From NCBI GenBank assembly GCA_023014365.1, contig JAEBUN010000019.1, forward strand, positions 496,001 to 560,000: a stretch of DNA of 64,000 nucleotides. The letters are read 5' to 3'. Under the pieces are notes generated by a model. That model saw only the letters and a program-made list of their open reading frames with translations. It was not told the origin of the DNA and searched no databases. The stretch comes from Lepiota brunneoincarnata (taxonomy: Eukaryota > Basidiomycota > Agaricomycetes > Agaricales > Agaricaceae). Positions within the stretch are counted from its first letter, which is position 1, and each line of letters starts with the position of its first letter. Position numbers and translations under genes: made by a program. Below are positions 1 to 16,824 of the stretch, in pieces.

Positions 1-497
1 CTGTCCACAGGCTCACTAAGCTTTGCCAACTCGGGCTTAGACAATAGCCGCTTGCTCGGACCCTGAAGCCATTTTCCGTGCTTGCTCTACCCTGTTGTTC
101 CCTTTGTCGGAGCTGTCTCCATACTTTCCCTTTTTTGGAATTTCAATTATTGGTATTGACCATCTACCGCAGTTACGGTTTCTTGCTCCGGCTATCGCTG
201 TTTAGGCCTTGGCGAATCACCATCATTGATCGTTAGTCTGACGTCTACTTCGAAGCCTATTCCAGGTTTGACTCCCAGCGGACATTGAACTGTACTTAAT
301 GGCAATGAGGCCCTCTCCTCCCCAAATCGTTACCTGATAAGTCAGCATAAAGAATATGCCTCATGATCAGGAACACCTTGATAGTGTGCCAGAACTCGTC
401 TCCAACAATTGGTCCAAGCGCCCTAAAAATACCAGACCGTATTCTCCCTTGCTGGTACCGTTGCCTCATGCATCTTCCATAAATTCAGCGAAAATCT

Positions 498-1148
498 ATG
501 TTAAATCCCCTTCTGCCACATATGCATACAGCCCATCGAGAGCCATTCTTCCCCAGCGAGCTATATCTTTTCAAATACAACAGGCAATGTCCTTCCTGCA
601 ATCGTGCGGCGCAACAACCGACTGACCGCGTGAAGAAGCTGGTCTTCGTAGAGACACCAATGGCGGAGATATCTCGCTGGGTTCAACCCAAACCTTGTGG
701 GGAACTCAGATTTCCAGAGCTGGAGGAGCTGGTTATTATTGATAGGAGATGGGAGGTGGATGATTTTTCTGAATACGAACCCCCGCGGTATATGGTCCTT
801 CCGACGCTGAAAACCCTCAAGGTCGCGGGGTATCTACCGGATATCTGCCTCTTGCTGGATTTCCTCGAGGTGGAGAATCTGAGGCATGTGGATATGACAA
901 TTTACGGGGCCGATACAGCGACCTCGAATGATTTTTTCCAGATGCTGAGCGAATTCAAGAGTCGGTGCTCGTTGTTGACGAGTCCGAATATCATTCTGGA
1001 TCCGCTAGTGCCTAGGGAATATGGTCGGTGTCAGAGTATGTTTCTTGTTCTTGCTTGCTGATGTTGTTTTGTTGTGCCCACAGCGTTCCCGGAAGAGGTC
1101 TTCACATCGTTGCCCATCCAGCTCGTCCCATATATGGAATATGTTTGA
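498..1148 (+). CDS. F-box/LRR-like protein, C-terminal part; 5' end uncertain
   Basis: The segment from about 640 to 1035 reads as a leucine-rich, F-box-associated type repeat region (pieces such as LRFPELEELVIIDRRW and MVLPTLKTLKVAGYLPDI). It joins across a 48-nt intron (1036-1083) to a short last exon, FPEEVFTSLPIQLVP, with the stop at 1146-1148. The phase across that intron is consistent. The reading before about 640 does not resemble the repeat, and no F-box motif is visible upstream, so the real start may lie in another exon, or this may be a 5'-truncated relic of the very numerous agaricomycete F-box/LRR family. The ATG at 498 is only the first in this frame. No function beyond the fold type is supported. 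Confidence 0.4.
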
Positions 1149-1550
1149 GGTGGACTCGTTCCGGATTTGTGGATTCTAGATACATTAAGCAGGTTCTATT
1201 TTGTACTAGAGATTATTAATGGTGGGTTACACCCACTGGTCCGTGTCCCAGGTTGCTGCAGTGAGCAGATTAAGGTGGAGATACCTCGATGAAACGTCCT
1301 GTCTCAAAAGCCTATCACCCCTGGCGCGGAGAAAATAGGACGTGAACTATTGTGGGTGCAAATTCCAGAGCATTCCGGGCTATTGAAGGGTATTCAGCGT
1401 GCGTGCTTTACCAGAAGTCCAAGGCAGATCGTTCTTGGCTATAGAGTAGTAGTATTTGTACTTGTTATATTCAAGGGGCTAAGCCATGGGCTCCTGTCTC
1501 TCTTGGTAGTTTACACTTTTGTGATTATTCTGATTATTCGCTAACTCACG
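1149..1550. other. Intergenic, nothing recognised
   Basis: Short stop-rich stretch between the F-box-like tail and the Clf1 start. It presumably holds the 3' end of the first gene and the Clf1 promoter. No repeat or RNA gene seen. Confidence 0.4.
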
Positions 1551-4346
1551 ATGCAAGACGGACGGGCACCCAGGTCTGTGCTTTATCACCTCATACTCCT
1601 TTCCAACTAACAAAAAAATAGAGTGAAAAACCGAGCACCCGCTGCGGTTCAAGTAGGCGGACATCTATATCCTCACCGCTTCATTCTGACCAACTTCATG
1701 CCATAGATCACAGCGGAACAAATTTTGCGTGAGGTGCGTTGTATTCTGCTTTTAGAACCTATATTTTTTCTAAGGGATCATTACACAGGCGCAAGAACGA
1801 CAAGAGCCAACATTTCGGGCACCCAAACAACGAGTTGAGGATTTCGAGGAACTCAGCGAGTATCAAGGTCGGAAGCGAAAGGAATTTGAGGAGCGGATTA
1901 GGAGAACAAGGGGAAGCATGTACGTACGGCTCACTCCCCCACCCTGGAGGTTCTGACACACGATTCAGAAAAGAATGGCTGCAATATGCCAACTGGGAGG
2001 TACTGTACTGTTTCACCACTAAATACTTCCAATGGCTCATATTTGAGTCAACAGGCAAGCCAAAACGCATTCGACAGGGCTCGGTCCGTCTTTGAGCGGG
2101 CCTTAGACGTCGACCCCCGGAGTATCCAGCTATGGATGTCATACACCGAGATGGAGCTCAAATCGCGCAATGTTCAACACGCACGCAACCTGTTTGATCG
2201 CGCCGTTACCCTCCTACCACGCGTGGACCAACTGTGGTACAAGTACGTCTATCTAGAAGAGCTACTACAGAATGTTCCTGGAGCTCGTCAGGTGTTTGAG
2301 CGGTGGATGCAGTGGGAGCCTGACGACAAAGCATGGCAGGCCTATATCAAGATGGAGCAACGGTACAACGAGCTGGACAGGGCTAGTGCGGTTTACGAGA
2401 GATGGGTTGCTGTTAGACCTGATCCCAGGGTATGGGCGAAGTGGGCCAAATTCGAAGAGGAACGAGCGAGGCTAGATAAGGCTCGGGAGGTTTTCCAAAC
2501 TGCACTGGAATTCTTTGGCGATGAGGCGGAGCAAGTCGAAAAGGCACAGGCGGTGTTTGGCGCGTTTGCAAAGATGGAAACGCGCCAAAAAGAATACGAG
2601 CGCGCACGCGTCATCTACAAGGTGAGACCCCTGTCTTCCCATTCTTTCCTTTACCTCACGCAAAACCAGTTCGCCCTAGAGCGCATCCCGAGATCGAAAT
2701 CCTCTGGTCTCTACGCTTCGTATACCAAGTTTGAAAAACAGCATGGCACACGTACGACTCTTGAAAACACTGTGCTTGGAAAGCGGCGGATTCAATATGA
2801 GGAGGAACTGGTGCACGATGGCCGTAACTATGATGTATGGTTCGACTACACCCGGTTAGAAGAAGGAGCCTGGAATGACCTCAAAGAGGAAGGGGCGACC
2901 GCCGACGAGCTGGACGCCGCTGCCAGTCGGGTGCGGGAGGTTTACGAGCGAGCTGTGGCCCAAGTTCCCCCCGGCAACGAAAAGAGGCATTGGAGGAGAT
3001 ATGTTTTCCTATGGATAGATTATGCATTGTTCGAGGAGATTGAAACCAAGGTATCTTACTTGATCATTGCTGGGTTATTGTTCCTAACTCGCTTGAAGGA
3101 TTATAATCGTGCACGACAAATATACCAAACGGCCCTGAAGCTGGTGCCCCACAAACAGTTCACCTTTGCAAAACTCTGGTTGATGTTCGCCAAATTCGAG
3201 GTTCGGAGGCTCGACCTACCTGCGGCACGAAAGATTCTAGGTGCTGCCATTGGGATGTGTCCGAAGGAAGCTTTGTTTAAGGGTTACGTTGACCTCGAAG
3301 TGGAGGTGTGTAGCAATCAAGCGTACCGCCCTTTTTTTCTGATCCTGAATTTCCATTTCAGCTCCGAGAGTTTGATCGCGTCCGGCAATTATACCAGAAA
3401 TACCTCGAGGTATATTTTTTTCTCTCTATTTTCGCAAGATTACTCATGACATGCTCTAGTTCGATCCCTCTAATTCTGCAGCCTGGATTAAGTACGCCGA
3501 ACTCGAAACCCAACTACAGGACTTTGCACGCACTCGTGCTATCTTCCAACTTGGTGCCTCCCAATCACCCCTGTCCATGCCCGAGCTACTATGGAAAGCA
3601 TACATCGACTTTGAAATCGAGGAGGGCGAGCGCGAGAACGCTAGGGACCTATACGAAAAGTTGGTGCAACAGAGTGGACATGTCAAGGTCTGGATATCGT
3701 ATGCCCTCTTCGAGGGCGAAGCCATGCCAATCCCACGAGCCGAAAGAGATGAAGAGGAGGAGGAAGAGGAAGAGGAAGTCAAAATGGTGCCCGGGGATCC
3801 CGTTCGTGCTCGGCAAGTGTTCGAGAGAGGCTATAAGGATTTGAAAAGCAAGGGGTTGAAGAGCGAGGTCTGTTTCCCGTTCCTTAGGCTGCTCTTATCG
3901 AGTACTCATATACCCGATTTCTACAGCGTGTCGCACTCTTGGAAAATTGGAAATCCTTTGAAGAAACGCACGGCACTTCGGATGATGTAGCCAGGGTGCA
4001 AGGAATGATGCCGATTGTCAGCAAACGGCGCCATGTCGATCAGGAGACAGGTCAAACCGTCGAAGACTGGGACCTCGTCTTCGCCGACGACGAAAGGGAG
4101 GCCAATCCAACATCATTCAAGCTCCTACAGATGGCGCATGCTTGGAAGCAGAGACAGCCAACAAGGCCCGGTGCGGATGGTGCATCATCGTCGAGTATGT
4201 TGGCTGGTTTTGTTGCTGCTTCATCGAATAATACCAAGGGCGAGGGGGGGAACGAAGACGAGAATGACAATGATGACGGTGACAATGACGATGACAGTGA
4301 CGATGACAATGAAGCAAGTGATGCTGCGAGCTCGCGTGCTGATTGA
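1551..4346 (+). CDS. CLF1: Pre-mRNA splicing factor Clf1 (crooked-neck-like, HAT repeats)
   Basis: Scaffold of the Prp19-associated (NineTeen) complex of the spliceosome; acts in the nucleus. I can join 11 exons without a break: 1551-1573, 1622-1652, 1707-1733, 1789-1919, 1969-1999, 2055-2621, 2670-3050, 3099-3305, 3362-3409, 3460-3867 and 3927-4346. These give 2274 nt, 757 aa. The N-terminus reads [20 protein letters not shown] and then [19 protein letters not shown], the family's signature start. It is followed by a long run of half-a-TPR repeats ([49 protein letters not shown]). The tail is acidic and low-complexity (Asp/Asn/Glu-rich, coded at about 4250-4320), with a second Glu run near 3750-3777. 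The 23-, 31-, 27- and 31-nt exons near the 5' end are unusually small. Length fits fungal Clf1. No frameshift was found. Confidence 0.95.
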
Positions 4347-4899
4347 CGATAGGGATAAATTCGGGTCCGGTTTTGGTCTTCGTGATTCGCGCCCCACTGC
4401 GCATTGTTCGGTGTACATGTGTGTGTAATCTTTATGACACCCCCGGTAGATATGATACGACAGGTGCCAATGCTTATGATCTATCAAGAAATGAGTTTTT
4501 AGGTGTTATGCATCAACAATCATGATCGGGTTTAGGGCATCCAACAGTCGAACAGGAAATTGGCAGTGCACCCCAGAGATCAGAAATATGATCACACCCT
4601 GTCATCATCTAGGCTGTGGTTGACCGGTCAAGACTTTCAGAGGGGCTGGAAACGAGCGGAATCAATGCAAAAGAAGGTAATGAGCGACGGTGATTACAAA
4701 AGAATGGGAAGCATCTAAACTACAGCAGAAATTGTATCAATACAGCCAATAAAGACAGGGGTATTTATTTCAAGGTCAACTTCACTGATACGCCGAACAA
4801 ATTAGAAAGCAACCCCAACTTGACCTGAGCTTGCTTTGTGATCACTAACCGAGACGTGGCGATCAATGCTAACGACGACCTTCTAACGATATCAAGTTT

Positions 4900-4920
4900 G
4901 AGAGAGAGAGAGAGAGAGAG
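4900..4920. repeat. (GA)n microsatellite
   Basis: About ten GA dinucleotides, just downstream of the DUF6534 gene stop (that gene lies on the minus strand). Confidence 0.9.
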
Positions 4921-4933
4921 GGGTTAACATATC

Positions 4934-6847
4934 TCAAATAGTTGGACTCACGGTTGGCGAGAGTGGGCTCGCGTTTTCCAATTCATAGAATTCCTCCTTT
5001 TGGTATATCGCGCTACGAACCCCTTGCATATGTGGATCGGACATCGCCGCAGTAACAGAGGTGGGCGCTGTTGAGAGGCCGGTGATTTTCTCACGAAGGG
5101 AATCGCGCGCGTTGAGGGCTGCTAGGAGACTATTGAGGTATACTGTTTAAGTTTTGAGTGTTTAGCCGATGGACCTCCCCATTGTGGTGTGGCGTAAGAC
5201 CTCACGTTTGCTGAGACAGAAGTAAATGCCCAGGAAAATTAGCTTCTGGGGCCAGACGGCGTAGGTGATAAAGCACCCGATTGAGCACAAGCTAGGAATG
5301 TGCCGTGAGATACCGAATATCATATCATCTTGAGAAAAGGAAGATCCATACGTGGTGAGAAGGCCTGGGATAGCAGAAGAGTAATATTAAACATCCATAG
5401 GATACCAGATGTGCTGAGAGAGGAAGATATCACTTACTAGTATTGATGGAATACGCTATCAGGATGTTGACCAAACCATCCGTCCTGAACGGCGCCGATT
5501 ACTGTAAGTATACCAGGAGCTACTACCCCAGTTTTACGTGTTCTTACCCCTTGAACCCTGTGCGGGTCTTTGACAGGCCAACACATAGCGAGGCAGCGAT
5601 GAGAATATCTGCGACAACGCCCGTTCCCAGGGAGCCGTACAAGAACCCCTTTGGGTAAATAATGAGTAAAAATAGCCTCGTTTAAACAAAAAAGACCCAC
5701 GGAAATAGGACCAAATTCGGCAAATCCGCCTGCATGGAAGCTTTAATCAAAATTGAGTGAGTTACTCGTTAGGGGAAAAAAGTTGAGAATCGATGCCGGC
5801 TCACGCTTTGGAAACGAAGACTACGATTTTTGGTAAGCCCTTTCAGTCCAATGAAGTTTCTCTTTAGGCGGGACTTACTGGTTCCAGTCACTGGAAAGGG
5901 TGTGGCGTCGTCAGTAATCTGCCTTTCGAGGTTTATTTTTGTGACAAGATACGAACCTGCGCAACCTATAGTCGTCACCGCCTAATTGCCGTCGCATCAG
6001 AGATATCTCTTTGTCCTCTCTTTCGCAATGAACTCACGATTCCCCCAGTTAGGACATAGCTACGGCTCACTATCGACAAAGTTGGTTACGGTATCAAACC
6101 GAAAAAAGAATTTCCCAAAACGTACGTGTCCACACACGTTTGCCAAAGACACTGTTTTCGTGCAACATATGTCAGTCGTTCCGGCCGTTTCCTTGGCTGC
6201 GACTTACCCTCTGATAAGAAGGTCGCTGGCGATCTTGGAAAGACCTGAGCGTGGTCGAATCTATGAGCATGAAAAAGCTAGACTCACTGTAAAGTATACG
6301 TGGATCTAATACGGACAAGGTCTTGAACAACGGCGTCGAGGAAGATGGATTGTACACTTACAAGAAGGCTCCTGTCTCAGTAATTAGCATCTGGTTTGAT
6401 AAATAAATTTGGAAAGCGCACCATGTAGGCTGTAGCATGGCAGTAGCACGGCCAAAATTCGCGATTAGATAGAAATAGAGGCCATGTATAATCATTGCAA
6501 GATGTAGGCTATCCAATAACCTTTGCCATATGAGATTGAGATCGGACATACGCGTCAAGGAGCATACCATAGTGTGTATATCTTGGGAATCTAGGATTAG
6601 TGTTGTGCCCTGGACGTGTAAGAAGGTAGTCGAGACCCACGAGCAGCTTAAACATCCAGGAGTCTCTATGGTTTTTGTAGAAGAACATGTACGTCTGCAG
6701 GCAAGTCATCCCGTACAATCTAAAGATGCGTTAGAACATTGGTGTGTCAAAGAACTGGCCGGCTACCTACATACAAGCCGCAATTCCTCCCAAGAAGATC
6801 GAGCCAGGTTGGACGGCCCCTAGGATGGCCTTTGATATGGGGTCCAT
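4934..6847 (-). CDS. Multi-pass membrane protein with C-terminal DUF6534
   Basis: Integral membrane protein of a large, functionally unassigned basidiomycete family with about seven helices. It starts at ATG 6847 (MDPISKAILGAVQPGSIFLG). Exons 6771-6847, 6641-6719, a 14-nt microexon at 6568-6581 and one starting at 6520 join in frame to give LYGMTCLQTYMFFYKNHRDS, KLLIYTLWLLDSLHLAMI and HGLYFYLIANFG. Downstream exons give SYVLTGGIAVTTIGCA, then the DUF6534 core: GVVADILIAASLCVGLSKTR, TDGLVNILIAYSINTSLLTT, and a last helix before LYLNSLLAALNARDSLRE. The cytosolic tail ends at the stop 4934-4936. All intron phases fit except in the middle (about 6180-6430), where several splice choices are possible and I could not settle the fourth to fifth helix loop. 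At least ten introns. Ligand and function are unknown for the family. Confidence 0.82.
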
Positions 6848-9292
6848 CTCCTCTGAAAATATTATCCTGCCAATGCAAACGGGTTTCCTGGACTGGTGTC
6901 GCGCGGCCAGAGATCCAGAGAAAGGAAAGCGTCCCCAGATACGGTCCCCTATCGTCAATAAGTACCACCAGGCTCCCAACAACAGAAATAACACATACCG
7001 ATCTCACGCCTTCAAATCTGCAAACTATCCCCGCGGAATCACCGTGATTGTTGATGAGTGCTTGACCTGCCCTGCATTTCCCTGTGCAAGAGCATGTGCA
7101 CATATGTTCTGTGTCGAAAACAAGTGTCAATCGCAGGGGAGAACACCGCTTGCCCAGATAAGCGATCTTCGTTGATCACCACCATCAGGTCGCCCGCGAA
7201 GCCGAGAAAGCTTCCGCTGACACAGAGTCCTTCCCCCCCCCGTTCGGCTAATCTTCTGCGCGCACTTGTCAATCACTCATGGGCTCTCGAGTGAAAGGTC
7301 TATCTCTGGGTGGGGCTGGCGCCACGGTTGCCGGGGCCCTGATTGCCCAGAGACAGGGCGCATAGACTCGGAGGGGGGGGGGGGGGACCAGCCAGACTCT
7401 TTGTTGGCCGCTAAAGCCTGTGATGAGAGTTGTTGGCATGACCGTGAACCGAAGAAGCCCAGAATGACAGAATGACAGATCGCAAGTTCGGCGCACAGTG
7501 GAAAACATCCGGGGTGTGCCTTGACTCTTTTTTTTTTTCGGCTTCCCTCGTCCCCCATACGGTCGGTGAATGCCATATTAATTTTCGAGGGGAAAGTTGA
7601 TCCTCAGCGCATAAGCGAGACCCATTCGCATCGCCATATGTTCAAGCGACGAGGCTTGTGGAGACTTATGAATCTGATCCCATCAGATGGCAAATAAGGT
7701 TTGGTTGCCTGCATCTGATTCCAGCGATTACACCGGCAAGCTCAGAACCTCGTGGGTGGAGCTCAGTGTAGGTTCATGTTCTCTAACTTTATGATCGCGC
7801 ACCCAGCCTACCGCGGCCTGAGGTACATGTTATGGTGCATCCACGACCAGTCAAGGATTCCGACAATTTCAATGTTGACCGATTGATATCTGCCCTCGTC
7901 TGCGATACTTCAAGCCTCAAGTTCGTGTGCCACACACACTCGAAAAAAAAAAAAAAGATGACGCAGACACAAAGTCTTCAAGGAAGGGTGGGTTATATCT
8001 GATGGAAAAATATGCTAACAGCACGCCCCAAGCTGGGTCAGGAATGAGCAAAAATACTCCAACGCGATTGGATCTGTAGTACATAGCCCATCAATTCAAG
8101 GCATACCTTGCATAATTCTTTCTGAAGCGGCTTCAACATTCAAAGCGAAAAAGCCATATGGACTGGGGGAATCAGTAACCCCCGTGGCTATCGCGTCATC
8201 TTCTCGATAATCCTGGCTCACCTCAAAAAACAAACATATTGATGATCTTTCAATTCCAATCATATGTTCAATGAGTCCTTGAGTATCTGCATCTTCCTCT
8301 CCGATACTTCCGTCAGTCACAGAACTCCGAACCTTGCTTTGGAGTACGAAAAAAAAAATACTCAAAATACTTATACACATGAAAAAACTGACGCACACAC
8401 TGGAGATATGACGGTTTTTGGTCTTTACCGCCACACGGCATACCCCGGGCTCCCCAGGTGTGCGGCTTAAGCTCGGCTCCGTTGGGGGTCGGTCCAATAT
8501 GTATGTGTAAATCGGAAATATCTTTCTAGCGGTTTCTCACAACAAACTCAACAACTCACCATCTTAACTTACGCGATGACCCACACACACCACCGTATCT
8601 CGGGTGCTGAGGGTGCAAAATGAAACAGGAACCATTAATTTTCGTAAAGTAACCCTCCCTAGGCACCCTGGAGACGAAATTTGATTTCTGCCAATGAATT
8701 CAGTCACGACTAGCAATACAAACGAGCGGTAGTGAACGAGCGTGAGTGCGAGCATATGCGTCCCGTGAGTAATATACATATGTGGAAAAATATGCTACTT
8801 CTGCCACAAACATGTAATGATGTGTATATTTGGAAGGCGAAACGTAAAGTTTGAATCAAGGAGCGTGTCGTGTAAATATCTACGAAACAAGTAAAACGGA
8901 TAAATGATAACGGAAGAAAGGAGAGTATGTCGAGTTGGCATTCAATAAACAAAAATAAGGTATCTGGAGTAAAGTATTAAGAGAAACAAAAGGATGCAAG
9001 ATAGCAATGGATGAACAAAGATAAATGGTAGAGGCCATAGGGGTGAGTAGAAAGGTAGCAATAATAGCAGCAGAATGTGTCGCATGAACGGATTGACCGG
9101 TGCACTTCGCCGGGGGGAACCAAAACCCTGGCTCCGGGAATCAACGTAGTGTCCAGGACATGACATCTTCCAGCACCAGCACTCACTCGTCCTGACCTCC
9201 ACTCGCAAGTGGGGAGCAAATGATCAACGAGGGTACACTCCCTCCGAGCCAAATCACCCCCTAACCCAGGTGCACTGAGTGCATAAAAGTGT
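6848..9292. other. Long intergenic region, no supported gene
   Basis: About 2.4 kb between the 5' end of the DUF6534 gene and the 3' end of the PI4P 5-kinase gene, both on the minus strand. It holds a run of 14 G at 7373-7386, short A/T runs and CA-rich bits. A minus-strand open stretch at 8096-8497 contains a polar segment (VTDGSIGEEDADTQGLIEH) flanked by low-complexity sequence; I do not recognise it and found no splice-consistent extension. The region near 8900-9290 may be 3' UTR of the kinase. Confidence 0.4.
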
Positions 9293-11687
9293 TCACTTGA
9301 ACATCGCACCACCTCCTCCACCTCTCATGATTGCTTTCATAAACGCGAAGAAACGTTCTCCATATTCCTTCGGCGCCACCTGGCTAATTTTTTCTGCAAG
9401 GCGCGCAACGTTAAGTTACTGATTGAGACAGGCATAGCAATTACTCACTCGATCACCTCTAACAGCCAGGCAACTCTTCCACCAATGCTCAGCGCGCTTC
9501 ACAATTCCGTATGGCGTCAATATATCGATCACGCCCAAGTAGTATATCGTCCCCATCTCCTTGTTTTCCTCATCGGTCGCCTGCAGCCCGCCCTCATCTT
9601 TATAAAAGATGAAATACCGGCGGTCGCCTGTCGTAGCTTCGTCCAAGAAGGAAGCGGTATTGTCGTCGAGGTATTCAGCGCCTGCTGCCCCCGTCGGTAA
9701 TCCTGGTTGGGTTAGGTAAGTGGGGGATGGATTCTATATGGAGAAACATACCAGATAGTCCAACATCTAAGTAAGTATGCGCTGATAATGACGGACCAGG
9801 CATACTAGGGACTGGACCATTGGCTTGCACGTTCGATGGTCCAGCGGTTGGAGACCCCGAGCTACTGATAGCAGAGCCCGACGTGGCATACAAAAGTTTT
9901 GGGTCCGACGAGCGCATCGCCCGGCGCATTGCGATAGCTTCAGGGGTTTTCGTCCCCCTCGTAGGCTGTTTCATGCGGGGCTGCTGCGGCAGCTATTCAG
10001 AGGAGAAGCAATCAGATCAGGAGCAACATAGAAAGAATCCGCATGCCACTCACCGTAAACACCTTCAACGTGTTCCTCCGCACGTTGTCCCTGTTCCCTC
10101 TTTGCATACTGTGCGTGCCGACTAGCAAGCTATAGTCCATTACATCCACACTCTTCAAATACTCCGCATCTCTTCTCAGCTGTTCCGTCAACAGCGCCCT
10201 CTTTTCTGGCCCTAGCTCCAACTGCTTCCCTCGGTTTATCCAATTCAGATCCTTCAGAACGGCTCCCCGGGTTTTTCCTCGCCTTCTCCTCGGGATACTC
10301 CCTCCCCACCGTGCTCCCTTTGAGATCATACGTCTCGTGTATATCCCTGTGAGGCGGGAACAGATTGTTCATGATCACAAAATGTATTTTCTTTCCTCTC
10401 GGTAACTTGACTCGATGAAGGCCATAAAACCGACTCAGCAGAGTGTGAGGGTTATTTTTGACATGTTCATAATAGTTCCTGAGTGTCTTCAAAAGGAACT
10501 TGTGCTCAGAGTGGCGGATTGTTTTGATGATGAAGCGGTAGTCACGAGAAAAGTAGAAAAAGGAGCCGGACTTGCCAGGGTGAGCCGAGCTCGGAAAGGA
10601 TGTATTTTGCGGTGAGGGAGAGGAGGTAGTCGGCAGGGTCGAGGCAGAAAAAGTCCTCGCGGAGGGTACGGAACACCCACGGAGCGTAGTCTTTGAACTT
10701 GAAATCGTACTTCGCCGACGGCGTCAGCTCGTTTCCGATGCTGTTTCATTTGTAGTCAGGGGGGGATATAAATAGAAACTTCGGGTTGAAGAGACGCACA
10801 TATCAAAGGAGAACTTATGGCGGGCGGTGAAGTCCTCGTCGGTGAGCGGTCGTTTGATTTTTGCTTGGCATCGCGATACACCTGTCCGGATACCCGTGAG
10901 CATGTTGTACATCAACACATAGTTTGCATGATCCTCCCCGATGAGATTGCCCACGAGGGGCTTGTCGTCATCGTCACGGGTACCGCGTGTGCCCCTCGTA
11001 TCGGTGCGGGTGAGTGCTGCCTCTGCCTCAGCTTGTTGTAGCTGCTTGGCCCGTTTCGACTGTCGTTCCTGACGGATGCGCTCTGAGTAGATCTCGATAT
11101 CGGAAGCAAGGGCGAGGGCTGCATCACCGAGCACGACGCCGTCGTCAAGCGCGAAGGGCTGCTGGGATTGAGCGAAACGGTAAGGAAGGCCCTGGTTCTG
11201 CTGGGGCAAAGCAGAACCAGTCGTATTCCGGCGGGCTGGGCGGAGGACAGATGGGAAGGGTGCTTGAAGGAGTCCTTCGGGTTTTGGGGAAGGTCCGGGT
11301 ATGGGCATGAGGGAAAGTGGGTGAAGGGGCGAAGGGGAGGGAGCAAAGGGTTGTGTAGATGTACGGAGGCTAGGAAGGGATGTGCGGGAGTCGGTTCGAG
11401 GCACGTTGAAGTGATTTGGGATGCACCGGTGATGGTTCGGGGGTTATAGTCTCAGGCTCATCGTACACTACCGGGGGTTCGCTTCGGGTCGGCATGGTCA
11501 GCCGTGGTGCAAGGATCCGTTGGACTGAGTCCTCCTCGTCTTCGGCCTTCTCTACGCTTGCCGGTGGAGAGGGCGGAGGAGGACCAGCGTACGATATTGG
11601 TGTCACTAGTTTGTGTGACTGGACCTGGACTGACTCTTCTGCGAGATGGAGAACATGCACCGCTTGTGAGCCAGCCAGAGGGTGCAT
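9293..11687 (-). CDS. MSS4: Phosphatidylinositol-4-phosphate 5-kinase (Mss4 type), with apparent frameshifts
   Basis: Makes PI(4,5)P2 from PI4P at the plasma membrane, controlling actin and secretion. The N-terminus is Pro/Ser-rich and poorly conserved; I place the start at ATG 11687 ([20 protein letters not shown]), tentatively. One frame change around 11370-11490 is probably an intron. The kinase core is clear: RHKFSFDM, then [116 protein letters not shown], and the end [20 protein letters not shown] before the stop at 9293-9295. Two single-base insertions break the frame in the conserved core (about 10575-10581, before GKSGSFFYF, and about 10264-10267 in a run of four C on the + strand). 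The junction to the last exon also lacks one A for the expected DRKKIS reading. Because the family is essential, assembly error is the likelier cause. Confidence 0.9.
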
Positions 11688-14282
<2,595 letters not shown>

Positions 14283-14471
14283 TTCTGCGCGTGGCAGTAT
14301 ACTGTATTCAGTACATTTGACGCAACCACGAATTGCTGTGTGAACAACTCCTTTGGAGCTCACGTGCGTGGACTTACATCATCATAGGCGACGTCTATGG
14401 AGACATCATAGACAAAACCAGTGAACCACAGAAAATATAATGAACGATGGTGTTTCAGCTGAATCTTCTAA

Positions 14472-16078
<1,607 letters not shown>

Positions 16079-16824
16079 TTGTTTAGTCAAGTGTAGGAAC
16101 ATGCGCGAGGCGAACTTCTCTGGATGATCGGGCTTTGGCGAATATTAATTCGGACGTTGTACTGCTGCGACCAGAAGCTGCAATGAATACACGAGGGCTT
16201 TGAGTTATCAATGAGCTGTTGCATACCATTGGTTGGGTCATGTGCGGACAGTATGCACTGAAGTTCTGAAGGAGCGCGCAGGGTCGCTGCTTTGGGACAC
16301 ATACGTGCTCACAGCACGATTTCTAGATGAACTACCTACACGTTCAGTGTCTACCCCGCTCTGATGCACGCCATCCAAGGTGTATGCAGAGCATCTGAGA
16401 TACAGCGTGAACAGAGTCGGTGACCGCCTATATTGAATGCCCATCTCAGTCACGGTCTGCACTTCTTCCGGGATCCGTAAATGGCACTTCCTATTTCCAA
16501 TTCACCCATAGGCGACACAAGCGGCCAGTCCTTGCCGCTTCCGGCAGCGATTCTAGACTCGGCAGCTATTATTGTGTGGTGTCCTGTGCTGTGCGTCTAC
16601 CGTGGGCCCAAGCAGTACACTAAGGGTTCGGCATGCTCTCTGATGCTATTTGGCAGGGGTAAGCATAAATAGCCGCGCTAAGTTTGGGGTTGCCCCCAAT
16701 TTCTTTCTTTTTCACTTTCCTTTGACATTTACTTATACCCCCCCTCCTTCCCTCCCAGGCCTCTTCTTCCCTCATTCAACTCAACTCACCTTTACTCTGA
16801 GAACAACTTGAAACTTTTGAGCAA
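16079..16824. other. Intergenic with promoter of the secreted-protein gene
   Basis: No coding evidence. A pyrimidine-rich tract at about 16690-16800 lies just before the next start codon, common in highly expressed fungal genes. Confidence 0.4.
16664..16672 (+). promoter_or_regulatory. TATA-like element
   Basis: CATAAATAG about 155 bp upstream of the ATG at 16825, followed by a C/T-rich stretch. Position and context suggest a core promoter element. No experimental support. Confidence 0.35.

Noticed and set aside
4052..4404. Minus-strand and alternative-frame open frames over the 3' end of Clf1
   Set aside because: Shadows of the acidic Asp/Glu/Asn repeat-coding tail of Clf1.
8096..8497. Minus-strand open frame of 133 codons
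   Set aside because: One polar segment looks protein-like but flanks are low-complexity; no homology recognised and no consistent introns, so kept only as a note in the intergenic entry.
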